A DNA stretch of 64,000 nucleotides from positions 7,209,501-7,273,500 of the forward strand of contig JAUMIR010000015.1 in NCBI GenBank assembly GCA_030847615.1, given 5' to 3'. The DNA is from Gambelia wislizenii (taxonomy: Eukaryota > Chordata > Lepidosauria > Squamata > Crotaphytidae). Under the pieces are notes generated by a model, which saw only the letters and a program-made list of their open reading frames with translations, was not told the DNA's origin and made no database searches. Below are positions 32,613 through 42,873 of the stretch, in pieces. Each line of letters begins with the position of its first letter. The first letter of the stretch is position 1. A program made the translations under genes and the position numbers.

Positions 32613-33172
32613 GCCAACTTGCTGTAGTGATTTGAGTGTTAGACTAGGAGTATGGAAGATCAGGGTTCAAACCACTGCTTGGCCATGGACACCCACTGGA
32701 TGACCTTGGATCAGGACCGGTTTAAGGAATTTTGGGGCCCCCTGCAATGCTTTACTTTGGGGCCCCCATATGTTTATCTCAGATCAATGTAACCTAACCT
32801 ATTCACCGTACAGGATGTTCAGATTATAGTAGGACCCCCGTATCCCTGGATTCATTATCCATGGGACACAAAACAGCACACCTACCATAGAGTCTTCCTA
32901 GAAAATGTGTCTTCCCTAGCCCTTTTCTAGGCCTTCCAAGGCAACTCTATGGTATTTTAAACCAGAAATCCCATTATTTTCATATTAAGGAGGCCAACAC
33001 GGGGCCCTCTCTTGACCTCGGGGCCCCCTCTTGACCTCGGGGCCCCCTGCCAATGCTGATTTGGCAGACAGGTTAAACCGGCCCTGCCTTGGATAAGTCA
33101 TAGTCTTTCAGCCTCAGAGGAAGGCAACAGCAAACCTCTTCTGAATAAATATGATTTTTAAAAAACCATGAT
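32613..33172 (+). mobile_element. Sauria-type SINE interrupted by a hAT element
   Basis: The left half (GAGCCAACTTGCTGTAGTGA ... CACCCACTGGATGACCTTGGAT) and the right half (CCTTGGATAAGTCATAGTCT ... GAATAAATATG) are joined across the hAT at 32712-33086, with CCTTGGAT repeated on both sides. Confidence 0.8.
32712..33086. mobile_element. hAT non-autonomous transposon with perfect 8-bp TSD
   Basis: Left terminus CAGGACCGGTTTAAG, right terminus (reverse complement) CAGGGCCGGTTTAACC: an inverted repeat of about 14 bp with one mismatch. CCTTGGAT flanks it at 32704-32711 and 33087-33094, the 8-bp target duplication expected for hAT. The interior holds repeats of GACCTCGGGGCCCCCTCTT and no transposase. 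Confidence 0.92.
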
Positions 33173-33192
33173 AGAGTTTGAAAAAAAGAAAT

Positions 33193-33286
33193 CTTGAGAG
33201 ACAATGTGGTGTAGTGGTTTGTGAGTTAGAACTCCAGGATATCAGGGTTCAGTCATTGCAAACCTCCTTTGAACAAATCAATGGCT
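33193..33286 (+). mobile_element. Sauria-type SINE, internally deleted
   Basis: CTTGAGAGACAATGTGGTGT and AGTGGTTTGTGAGTTAGAAC form the head; it then skips to GCAAACCTCCTTTGAACAAA. Cut by the next CR1. Confidence 0.6.
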
Positions 33287-34084
33287 CCACTTCATCCTGC
33301 AGAGACAGGTTTCTGTCCTGTGCCCATTACTATTCAACGTCTTTATTAATGACTGATATGAGGGAATGCTGATCAAGTTTGCAGATGGCACCAAATTAGG
33401 AGGGGTAGCTAATACCCCAGAGGACAGGATCAGAATCCAAAATGACCTTAACAAATTAGAGATTTGGGTCAAAACTAACAAAAAGAATTTCAAGAGGGAG
33501 AGAAACAAATGAAATGCACAGATATAGGATGGGTGATAGCTGGCTTGACAACACTACACGTGAAAGGGATCCGGGCATGTTAGATGACCACTCTATTCTG
33601 TTTTGGTCAGACCTCACCTGGAATACTGTGTCCAATCCTGGGCACCAAAGTTCAAAATGGACATTGACAAGCTGGATCATGTCCAGAGAAGGATGACCAA
33701 AATGGTAAAAGGTCTGGAAGTCACACCCTATGAGGAGGAGCTTAGGGAGCTGGGTATGTTTAACCTGGAGAAGCGAAGGTTAAGAATGTTAAACATGATA
33801 GTCATGTTTAAATACTTGAAAGCATGTCATATTGATGAGGTAGCAAGCTTGTTTCTGCTGCTCCAGAGACTAGGACACAAAGCAATAGATTCAAACTACA
33901 GGAAAGAACTACCTGATGATAAGAGCTGTTCAACAGTGGACCCTGCTGCCCCAGAGTGTGGTGGAGTTTCTTTCTCTGGAGGTTTTCAGAGGCTGGATGG
34001 CCATTTGTTGGGAATGATTTAATTGTGTATTCCTGCATGACAGAGGGTTGGACTGGATGTCTCTTCCAACTCTATGATTCTGTT
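33287..34084 (+). mobile_element. CR1 LINE, 5'-truncated and diverged (copy h)
   Basis: Starts near the same ORF2 block as copies f and g (ACTATTCAACGTCTTTATTAA). It keeps KFADGTKLGG (catalytic Asp replaced) and [20 protein letters not shown], and ends with TCTATGATTCTG. An internal deletion near 33585 removes part of the ORF. This copy is more divergent than f. Confidence 0.88.
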
Positions 34085-34333
34085 TAGGCCAAGTGGTGAG
34101 GGTACTTCCCATTTGTCTTGTCTCTGAATGTGAATATTTTTTCCAGAGCTCAAACGTTACCTTATAAAAGTATTTTGTTCTTAAGCTCCTCTGAAAGCCC
34201 CCAGAGGTTGTTCACTGGCATTATTTATTAACGCTTTATATTGTTCATAACTTTCCTGTTTAACATAACCCTTTATATTGTTCATAACTTGCCTTGGAAG
34301 AGGGAAAGGAAGAACCTTGAAAATTTAATTTTG
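34085..34333. other. Non-coding, nothing recognised
   Basis: Has a direct repeat around TTTATATTGTTCATAACTT (near 34229 and 34271). Confidence 0.4.
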
Positions 34334-34563
34334 AGCCAACATGGTGCAGTGGTTTGAATGTTCGGCCAAAACCCTGGGACACCAGGGTTTTAATCCCTCA
34401 GGGATTCAAACTGGATGAAGTCACACTGTCTCATCTTTATAGGAAGGTGATGGCAAACCTCCTCAGAACAAAGCTTACCAAGAAAACTCCCTGGTCTTCC
34501 AGAGGCCTAGTCCTTAGGGTTTCCTTAGGGTTGCCATAAACTGGAAATGCCTTGATGATTATA
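34334..34563 (+). mobile_element. Sauria-type SINE
   Basis: GAGCCAACATGGTGCAGTGG (A-box-like head), GACACCAGGGTTTTAATCCC (B-box-like), GGCAAACCTCCTCAGAACAA and GTTGCCATAAACTGGAAATG follow the consensus order. The tail is short. Confidence 0.7.
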
Positions 34564-34817
34564 AGCATAATACTCCACAACTAGATGAGTCAACAGTATT
34601 CAAGCACTATTAATTTAACACTGATAATTTAAAGTGTTTTGGTGTCTTCCACTTCCTTTGGTTGTTGATTGTGTTTTCTGCTGAAAGAGCCCTATGATAG
34701 CTTTCCAAAATTGTTGTTAAGGTCTGAATGAATGGGCAAACAAAGAAACAAATATTTACACAATTTTTTTAGCCCTGTAAGTCCACATCAAATGCTCACC
34801 TCTAATTAGGGTAGTAC
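34564..34817. other. Non-coding, nothing recognised
   Basis: AT-rich spacer between SINE copies. Confidence 0.4.
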
Positions 34818-34915
34818 TCTTTGTTGTTATGCTCCTTCAAGTCAACTCTGACTTACGGCAACCCTTTCCTAAGTTATCCATGGCAAGATTTGTTCACAAG
34901 GAGTTTGCCAGGTGG
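34818..34915 (-). mobile_element. Sauria-type SINE, 3' part
   Basis: TTGTTGTTATGCTCCTTCAA, GACTTACGGCAACCC and GGCAAGATTTGTTCACAAGG are the reverse of the SINE 3' half. Confidence 0.65.
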
Positions 34916-35095
34916 CCTGATCACTAACCTCTTCCCTCCTCACAAAATCTGATATGTGAAATTGAAGCAGCAGATACAGCACCCAGGGAGCTGGTGAAAG
35001 GCTTCATCACTAGTTTTTGTGCCACGATTGACCTCAAAGAGAAAATCTTAGCAGAATGACCAGGGCTTCTTTCCAGCCTGGATCATTCAGGTTCT

Positions 35096-35305
35096 GATGG
35101 TGTTGTTATGCACTTTCAAATTAATTCAGACTTCTGGCAACCCTCTCGTAGGATTTTCTTCAGGGATTAGTTATTGCCTTCCTCTAAGGCTGAGAGAGTT
35201 TGACTTGCCCAAAGTCACCAAGTGAGTTTCTGTGACTGAGCCAAGATTCAATATCCTTGGCCTTCTGGAGTCATAGTCCAACACTCAGTGCTCTACAACA
35301 AACCC
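35096..35305 (-). mobile_element. Sauria-type SINE
   Basis: Reverse-oriented copy from GGTGTTGTTATGCACTTTCA through GGCTGAGAGAGTTTGACTTG and GCCCAAAGTCACCAAGTGAG to GTCATAGTCCAACACTCAGT. The end of the tRNA-like head is missing. Confidence 0.72.
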
Positions 35306-35317
35306 TCAAGATTTCTG

Positions 35318-35463
35318 GAGATGAGGTTTACCTTTCTCTGAGTCTAGAAGTACGTGACTTGCTTACTGTTATCCAGTGGACTTCTCTGCCTGAGAGAGGG
35401 TTCAAATCCTCATCTTCTGGAGTTCTAGACCAGCACTCAAACCATTATACCACACTGGCTCTG
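35318..35463 (-). mobile_element. Sauria-type SINE, 5' part
   Basis: GAGGGTTCAAATCCTCATCT (reverse B box), CCAGCACTCAAACCATTATA and CCACACTGGCTCTG mark the tRNA-like head in reverse orientation. Confidence 0.68.
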
Positions 35464-35464
35464 A

Positions 35465-35660
35465 ATAAATCTCTGACTTAAGGGAATCCTATCCTAGGGT
35501 TTTCTTGGCAAGATTTCTTGAGAGAGAGTTTGCCATATTGCCTTTGTCTTAGGCTGATAAAGTGTGACATGCCCAAGGCTTCTGTAGTTAAATGGAGATT
35601 TGAACCTTTTCCTCCTGGAGTTCTTGCCCAACACTCAAATGACCATACCATCCTTCCTCT
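35465..35660 (-). mobile_element. Sauria-type SINE
   Basis: Directly abuts the previous copy: CTAGGGTTTTCTTGGCAAGA, GTTTGCCATATTGCC, GTGACATGCCCAAGG and CCAACACTCAAATGACCATA. Same orientation, so two minus-strand SINEs stand head to tail. Confidence 0.7.
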
Positions 35661-36500
35661 CAGATCATGAAGACATAAGTATGACACATTCTATTTTTGA
35701 AATAGTTTTATTTTAGTGGATTTGTGGATTTATTCTTAGCTTTGATTGTTATACAAATAATAAATAAATACAAATAATAATAAAAGTGTAACTGTTGTGA
35801 TTTAACAGTATTTGATAACTGATGCACAGTGGTATTATGTGGTACTGTGTGGCCTGAATCCTATTAGTCAGTACCTGCTAGAGTAAACCCATTGAACAAA
35901 TTATTATATGGTAAGTCAATACATAGCTAGAGCTTATTGATTCAATAGATTTGCTCTCAATAAGATCCCAGCCTAGATTAATAGATAACCTGAACTTCCT
36001 TCCTTCCTTCCTTCCTTCCTTCCACCCATCCTTCTGTCCTTTCTTCTATGGTCGGCTACTTATCAAGGATGTTGTAGTTTGCCTAAATACATTTTAAGAT
36101 CCCTTCCATCTTTTTGGCTTATTTTGTTTATATCCATAATTTTTTTATTGTAAGGCTCAAGCTGGTAGACAAATGCTGGTTCAAGTGACAACCAGACCAA
36201 ATTGGTTTAACTTCATGTACCCCCTGTAAATAATGGATTTGACCATGACAAAGTTATTCGTGCTTGGATGCCACTGAAATCAATGAGACAAGTTGACTTG
36301 CATGACTGGCTTGTTCGTTGACTGTAATTCACAATAGCATAGTGATTCAAATATCTGTTTATCTCCTCCCCATGAACAAAAGGAGACAATTTCTCACTTC
36401 TAGGAGAAATTGTGAGATTTTTTATGAATTTTCAAAAAAAATTACATATCAAACATCTTTCTCTCTTTTAGCAAACTAAAACAAAACAAAACAAAGTATC
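35661..36500. other. Non-coding with microsatellites
   Basis: An AAAT/AAT-rich stretch at 35752-35785 (perhaps a LINE tail) and a (CCTT)n run at 35996-36024. The rest is unrecognised. Confidence 0.5.
35996..36024. repeat. (CCTT)n microsatellite
   Basis: Seven tandem CCTT/TTCC units. Confidence 0.9.
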
Positions 36501-37086
36501 AATAGAAGTATAGAATAGAAGTATAGTGTCTAGATCAAGGGAAGTCATAGTGCCGCTCTATTCTGCCTTGGTCAGACCTCACCTAGAATACTGTGTCCAG
36601 TTCTGGGCACCACAATTCAAATAGGATATTGACAAATTGGAGCATGTCCAGAGAAGGGCAACTAAAATGGTGAAAGGTCTGGAAACCATGCCTCATGACG
36701 AGAGACTTAGGGAGCTGAGTATGTTTAGCCTGGAAAAAAGGCGGTTAAGAGGCGATATGATAGCCCTGTTTAAGTATTTGAATGGGTGTCACGCTGAGGA
36801 TGGAGCAGGCTTGTTTTCTGCTGCTCCAGAGACTGGAATACGGAGCAAAGGATGCAAGCTCCAGGAACAGAGATTCCACCTCAACATTAGGAGAAACTTT
36901 TTGACAGCAAGAGCTGTTTGGCAGTGGAACAGACTCCCTCAGAGCGTGGTGGGGTCTCCTTCCTTGGAGGAGAGGCTGGATGGCCATCTGTCAGGGATGC
37001 TTTGATCGTGATTTCCTGCATGGCAGGGGGTTGGACTGGATGGCCCTCGTGGTCTCTTCCAAGTCTACAGTTCTATGATTCTATGA
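36500..37086 (+). mobile_element. CR1 LINE, 5'-truncated (copy i)
   Basis: Begins in ORF2 at the [20 protein letters not shown] block, with a local duplication (ATAGAAGTATAGAATAGAAG). A 122-codon open frame (36637-37005) ends in a shortened LE-ERLDGHLSGML, where VFKQ is deleted. The octamer tail is at 37071-37086. Confidence 0.92.
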
Positions 37087-37999
37087 AAGTTATCAAATGT
37101 GAAAAAAATGTGCAGTAGTTGATTATTCCTTGGGGTGTCTTGTGTCAAAACACCTTTTCTTTTTCAGGATGAAAAAAATCAGTAAACATCTGTTACAACC
37201 CTATTATAGTTTGACTAGAATCAAGACCCAAGCTCATGAAGAAATGAACAACTTTATGTGAGTCAAAGGCCAGAATATACATAAACTAGTAGCATATTTA
37301 GAATGTATGTGACATTTACTTGGAAATAAAAAAAATAAATAATCAAAACATATCAGCATTAACATTATTCACTACAAGCATTCACCATTGTCCCCCTTGG
37401 TCCAACCTCATATTTTGATACCTGCTAAAACAATCTATAGGATTCCAGTATCTCTGAAGTTGTCAGAGTCTGAAATTTTAAAAAAATTACATTCAGCATA
37501 CAACATTTGAATCCATTGCTCAACATTTCACATTGAAAATATGAGTTGTAGAATTGGAAAATAACTGACAAACACTGAATCTCTGTGAATAATGTTCTCA
37601 ATACCAAATTCTAGCGGGATATTTTTCTTTCTTTTTTAATAAGAGAGAGCTAAATTAAAAATCCTCTTATCAAAGTTTTAAAAAATGCACTAAGTGCAAA
37701 ACACAGAAATGGATATTGACTTTGCTTGTGAGTTCCAATTCTTTTGCTGAATAGCTGGTTTCACTCACATGCCTTTCCTGTTTACAGATAGTTCGAAGCC
37801 ACAGGGAAAAGAGAAAAATGAGTAAGTACAGGGTAGAATTAAAGGAAAGCTAAAATATGTAAGCCCAATGAACAGCTAACAGCAGAAAATGATTCAATTA
37901 GCAGAGGGTGGAACCAAGATATAGATAACAGATGAAGCTAAAATTAATTAAGTCATATGACATAAATGTCATCTTCTGTCATTAACTTGTTACAGAAAT
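37087..37999. other. 5' flank of keratin gene 2, no repeats recognised
   Basis: About 0.9 kb between the CR1 tail and the TATA box. It is AT-rich and includes a palindromic TCATATGA (near 37954) and ACATAAATGT. Regulatory elements may lie here, but none can be named with support. Confidence 0.35.
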
Positions 38000-38002
38000 C
38001 AG

Positions 38003-38010
38003 TATAAAAG
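38003..38010 (+). promoter_or_regulatory. TATA box of keratin gene 2
   Basis: TATAAAAG about 30 bp before a C/T-rich transcript start region (CAGTTCTTCAGCATC). It is followed by a clean splice donor at 38091. The spacing TATA, short exon, GTAAGT is what beta-keratin genes of lizards show. Confidence 0.75.
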
Positions 38011-38032
38011 GATGTGTTCATCTCCCAGTTCT

Positions 38033-38090
38033 TCAGCATCTTCTCTCACTCCTTGACATACGAATCTTTCCGCTCATCTTCCATCACTAG
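38033..38090 (+). other. Keratin gene 2 exon 1 (non-coding)
   Basis: A short pyrimidine-rich 5' UTR exon ending CATCACTAG|GTAAGT, a perfect donor at 38091. It contains no ATG. The start at about 38033 is set by distance from the TATA box and is approximate. It joins to 42860. Confidence 0.72.
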
Positions 38091-41000
38091 GTAAGTCCAT
38101 TTTTATTCAATCTCAATCTTTTCAAACTATTGTCAGGTATAGTAATATAGAGAGAAAGTTTCTAGTTTCTAGTCTACTTTCTCTCTGTTTTCCACCAACT
38201 AACAAGCACATGTTTTTGATGTCACAAAGGAGACAGAGATGGGTTAGAAGTGGATGTTATAATTTTCAAAGCTGGAGGATCAACAATTGTAAGTTTCTTC
38301 ACCACAGTGGTCCTACAGACTGTCCTAAGTGCAAATTTAGAATAGTATAGCACCTAGTGTAGCAGGAGATGGAGATGAGGCAGATCTTGTGATGCCTGTA
38401 AACTACAGCCTTGTACCATTTTCCTGGCTCAATAGGACTTATGGAAACTGGAACAAAATCTGGAGGACCACAGGTTTCTCTGCCTTATAGTAGAGTTTAA
38501 TCTAAACATCTGCTATTTCCCCACACACACACACACACTGCAACCTACATTTGTGACTCTATAGCTGCAAAATTACCTAGCTCCTTCTCTGTTTTAGCAT
38601 CTTCATGCTTGAAGCATCCTCAAAAGCTCAAAAATTGTTCCTTCATTTTTGATATTTTGCTGGCCCTTATAAAGATATTGTTGTTCTACTATCTGGATTT
38701 GGGAGGAGGGGAATAGAGACTTTTGGGATGATAATATTAGATACTTGGCCTGTTACTAGTAATAAATAGAGTGCATCCATTGAATTGAAGTGATTAAAAT
38801 AAGAGTTGGCTTATCACCCATGAATGGATTCAATTGATGGATTCAACTCTACTTGGAACTAAGAATAGGATGAAAGCCTTTGGTTTTGGATGTATACTTG
38901 GGTAAACCTTCACCCGGCCAAAGTTGGTTGCTTCCATGGCAGTAGGTAATGAATCCACTCTGGGTTTTAGTCTGTTAAAGGAGGCATTTAAGGTGTCAAA
39001 CCTATTTTGTGGATAGGTTTCAATGTAGTGGATTTCTCTAAACCAAGGAATGGATTTTCACTGCCCCACTGACATGGAAATGGGACTGAAGCAGAAGAAA
39101 CCAAAACTGATAGATTCAAACACTCAGGTCCAGAATGTTGAAAGCTTAACTCTTAGAAATCTGGGTCTGAAATCCTATGTACCTTAGCTCTTGGTACAAC
39201 ATGGTCCCTTTTATGCTTCCAGTAAAGCTCTACTTTTAAAATTTGGTTTGTGCAAATGGTTAAGAATTTAAAATGTCTCTTCAAAATCTTTGATATGAAT
39301 TTATCAAAATTTACAAATTATATCCTGGATGGAAAGCCCTTGAGGTTTTTGATGGAAGAAAACTGAATGACCTTTAGTTTTACCAAGTAAATCCCATAGT
39401 TAACCTGTACACCATAATAAAAAGTACTGCCATTTTTCTCCAGCCTGCAAAAAGAAGAGAGTGTTTCATTTCAGCATATTCACACACAATATCTCTCAAT
39501 TGTCTACTTATTTGGATTGGAAAGAACTTGAGGTTTTCAAAAATAATTTGTGTGCTGGAAAAAGTGGAGCAAGTATTTTCTCACTGCTACATAAAGGAGA
39601 CTCCTAGGTTGACCAGACCCAACACTATAACTTCAATATGATAATTGTATCTTGGGTCCCTACTATGTAAAGCTGGGGTGGATAAAGTTTATCTCTTGGA
39701 CTGCATGTGGCTCCCAGTACTGTTTTTGTGACCCTTAAACCTTCCATACTCCCTGGAATATTTACGGGCCATTAAAAAAGTGTATTTCACCTTCTGGTAT
39801 ATATATTTAAATATTAGAATCTATTAATCTATCTTAGAAGAAGACTTCCCCCATGAGGTCACTGACTCCCAGTAAGAATTTTGCCACTTTCTAGCATTTC
39901 TAACATTTTACTTTGAGGGGCATAATTCCTATTTGGGGGAGCAATGCCCTCTGCAGCTACCATCTCTGTTGTCTTAACCCAGTCAAAATGAATGTTGGTG
40001 GAATGCTAGAAGCCTTTCCCAGAGATCTTAATTGGCAACCAAGTCCATGTCTGGGAAAAGTTAGAACTTCTAAAACATCTCTTTTTTTCAACACTTTCAG
40101 CAGCTTTGGCATGACTTAAGAACAACCCCTGGTGGAAAGAAAACAAATTTCTTTTCATTCCTCTTGGGGCTCAGCTATAACGCAGATTTTAGTCCGAGAA
40201 GATGTGAGAAATCCCATTCTTCCTGCCTCCCTGTTTCTAGGACAGAGTGCATCCGTGGGATGCAGCAGCTTCTAGGACCAAGGTCCCTTTCCTTCTGCCT
40301 CCCCACTAGAAATCAATAGAAATTTGCCTTCCAATAGAAATTAATGTTTTAAGTGCATTCTGTCCCACCACACTTCTTCCAATCCACTACTGCCTCCCCA
40401 CTGGGGAGAGCATTGAGGAAGAGGAGCCCAGTTCCGGTTCAACAATGGTGGATCCTCAATAGCAAGGCATCCCTTGTAAGCCTGCCCCCTCTGAGATCTG
40501 ACCAATCACAATTCTGCTCTGCTGTGTGCCCTTTATCCAGGATGGTTGTTGATTGATCAGACAACTCATAGTATGGTTTTTCCTGGACTTTCTGAAAAAG
40601 TCTGTGGAAAATAGAGGGATGGAAAGTCACGGGTTTACTGGGGGTTTGCTATCCCTCCTGAATAGTGTGTGCCTGCCCTGATGAGTGGGGGGACCAATAG
40701 GGTTCAACCCAATTTTTTCCTGGTTATTTTTTGCCATGTAAATGGCCCCCTGGTTTCCCAGCAAAAGCTTTGCTAGAGGGCAAATTTCAGTGGCAGCTCA
40801 ATTCCAGTGCTTAATCATCAGATCTGTAGAACTTGAGAAGCAACGTTTTGATGGGAAATATAAGAGTTTTCCATCCAGATGTGAGACTTGAGTAAGTTTG
40901 GAGCTATGAAATGGAGATTCATTAGACACACAGCAAAGGTGTTACATATGTGCTGTCACCACCCATTGTACCTATGTGTTGACTCACTATTCAATATTTG

Positions 41001-41588
41001 AGTTAGTGGGTCTAATCTTGTTGAGACTACCCCATAAGATCCTGAACTTTGGGTATACTTTTTGCATGGAGACCTATTGGCACTTTTCTTATGCATTTTT
41101 CAAAAGTGGGCATTTATTTATTCATGGCACTTAATGTATTATTCATTCATTTATTTGATTTGATTTATGCTCCATTTTTTTTCCCAGGAAGGGACTCTAA
41201 ATTTACAAAAATGTGCAATGAAGTCCAGCTAAAATCTTATTTACAAAAGTTTTTTTAAAAAATTACAAGAACAATTCTGTTTAAAAAGCATATAGCTGGA
41301 ATAGTTTAAAGCACATTTAAAACATAATTAAATGATTAAAAGACAGAAGCTAAGCACACAATATTAAAAGAGCCATTCTATCTCATAATGTAAGTGCCAA
41401 AGGCCTACTTGAATGAAAAAGGTCTTTGTCTGCCAGCAGAAACAGAGCAGAGGTGGGGGCAGCCTGTGCTTCTGTGGAAAGGGAGTTCCACAGTCTGTGA
41501 GCAGCCACTGAGAAGACTCTCTTCAGTGTCCTCAAAAAATGTGCTTTTGAGGGTGAGGGAAAGCTTTCCCCCAAAGATCTTACTAGGC

Positions 41589-42325
41589 CAGTGATGGACA
41601 ACCTTTTGAGCTTGGTGTGTCAAATTTCGCCAAAAAACTGAGCATAACTCGGGTGGTGTGTCACTTTGAGGAAAAAATATTATTTTGCAATATTTATCGT
41701 TTAAATAATATAAATGTATTATTGTTATATATAATTCTATTTAATAAACCAAAAACTAATTATTGTCTAATAGGGGAGGATGAAACATTTGCGACTAGAG
41801 TCTTAGGACATTTTCAGACACAAAAAAGTCGTCCTGAGGGCTCGGGAGAGGTACGCGCCTGTTTTGCAGCAGGGGGCCAATTTCTGATGACGACGTCCTT
41901 CTCGCTTTACCTTCCGTGTTGCATGGAAGGAAAAGGCTCCACTTTTTACTCATGGAAGTTCTTCGTGAATAAAAAGTGGTGCCTTTTCCTTCCATGTGAC
42001 ATGGAAGGAACACGGAGGGTAACGCGAGAGGGACGTTGTCATCAGAAACTGCCCCCCCCTGCCGCGAAACAGGCACGTACCTCTCCTCAGCCCTCAGGAT
42101 GACTTTTTTGTGTCTGGAAATGTCCTTAGAGTTGTCCAAGACTCTAGTCGCAAATGTTTCATGCTCAGAGCAGCAAATGTTTCATCCTTGGCTGCTGCAC
42201 TTGGCCATGCAGGAGCCGAGGATGAAACATCCTTCTCGGCATGTGGCCGCCTCAGCGACTGCGTGTCATCAGAAATGGCTATGTGTGTCAGTGCTGACAC
42301 ACGTGTCATAGGTTCACCATCACTG
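41589..42325. mobile_element. hAT non-autonomous transposon with perfect 8-bp TSD
   Basis: Left terminus CAGTGATGGACAACCTTTTG, right terminus (reverse complement) CAGTGATGGTGAACCTATGA. TACTAGGC flanks it at 41581-41588 and 42326-42333, an exact 8-bp duplication. There is no transposase. It contains a nested palindromic element (41806-42125) and lies inside an L2-like fragment in the intron of keratin gene 2. Confidence 0.92.
41806..42125. mobile_element. Palindromic MITE (foldback H2) nested in the hAT
   Basis: Termini GGACATTTTCAGACAC (left) and, in reverse complement, GGACATTTCCAGACAC (right). The arms, about 150 bp each, are inverted copies with scattered mismatches. TTA stands directly on both sides, fitting the 3-bp duplication of PIF/Harbinger-type elements. 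Outside it a 25-bp perfect inverted repeat (41780-41804 and 42138-42162) adds a second palindromic layer. Confidence 0.8.
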
Positions 42326-42859
42326 TACTAGGCAGACTCTTATCATCTTTTAGATGGTTTGGACCCAAGCTGTGTAGGACATAAAAGTTCATAACCAGCA
42401 TTTTGAATTCTGCCCAGAAACAGACTAGTAGCCAGTGAAACCATTCCCCCCATTAACTAAAGCATGTTTCTGAATGCTTTTCAAACATGTCATTCATTTT
42501 TTTGGCACACCTTATTCCCCCCAAACACCCTGTAAGCCTTACTGATGTGTCAGATCTCCAAATGAGGCATGCTCCTACTTGCAATGAGTCTCCAGAGCAG
42601 GCATGTAGCTATTCACTCATTGTAAGACTACAAGAGGTTTTGTGCAGTTAAGTCATTTTAATGGCCTGGATCCCAATCATTAGTCTCATCCAGAGCCATG
42701 GAATCAATGAAATTGGCTTGCATTGTAACTCACATTTCAATAGTTGATTCAGTGGGTCTACTCTAGTTGGGATTTATCAAAATAATGAGGGCACAGTTTT
42801 CTTGTTATACATTTGGCCTCATCTGTTCCCTCACTCATCATTTCATTTCTTCTTCTTAG

Positions 42860-42873
42860 ATTCAACCACCACC
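42860..42873 (+). other. Keratin gene 2 exon 2, 5' UTR part
   Basis: ATTCAACCACCACC between the acceptor AG (42858-42859) and the ATG at 42874, giving a good Kozak context (CCACCATGT). The longer in-frame extension back to 42802 runs through the pyrimidine tract and is rejected as coding. Confidence 0.8.

Larger units (their letters stand above)
41140..42440 (-). mobile_element. L2-like LINE 3' fragment, interrupted by a hAT
   Basis: The reverse strand encodes a VFSVAAHRLWNSLSTEAQAA-like stretch, the L2-type ORF2 end seen also at 48123-48368 (RAFLVIAPKLWNGLSNK). Beyond the hAT the match continues with TTTGGACCCAAGCTGTGTAG, paralleling 48360-48380. The 3' UTR runs to the ATTTATTTGATTTGATTTAT region near 41150. 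Confidence 0.6.
38091..42859 (+). other. Keratin gene 2 intron 1 (4.77 kb)
   Basis: From GTAAGT to a pyrimidine-rich acceptor (TTTCATTTCTTCTTCTTAG, 42841-42859). The first 3 kb (38100-41140) hold no repeat that I recognise. Then come a reverse L2-like LINE fragment and a hAT element with another palindromic element inside it. An AC microsatellite lies at 38522-38540. Confidence 0.7.

Noticed and set aside
41617..42331. Long open frames of 70-160 codons on both strands
   Set aside because: They run through the inverted arms of the nested MITE and hAT, with no known domain.
42802..42873. Amino-terminal extension of keratin gene 2
   Set aside because: The extension translates the polypyrimidine tract and splice acceptor. 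The ATG at 42874 follows a clear acceptor and matches the family amino end.
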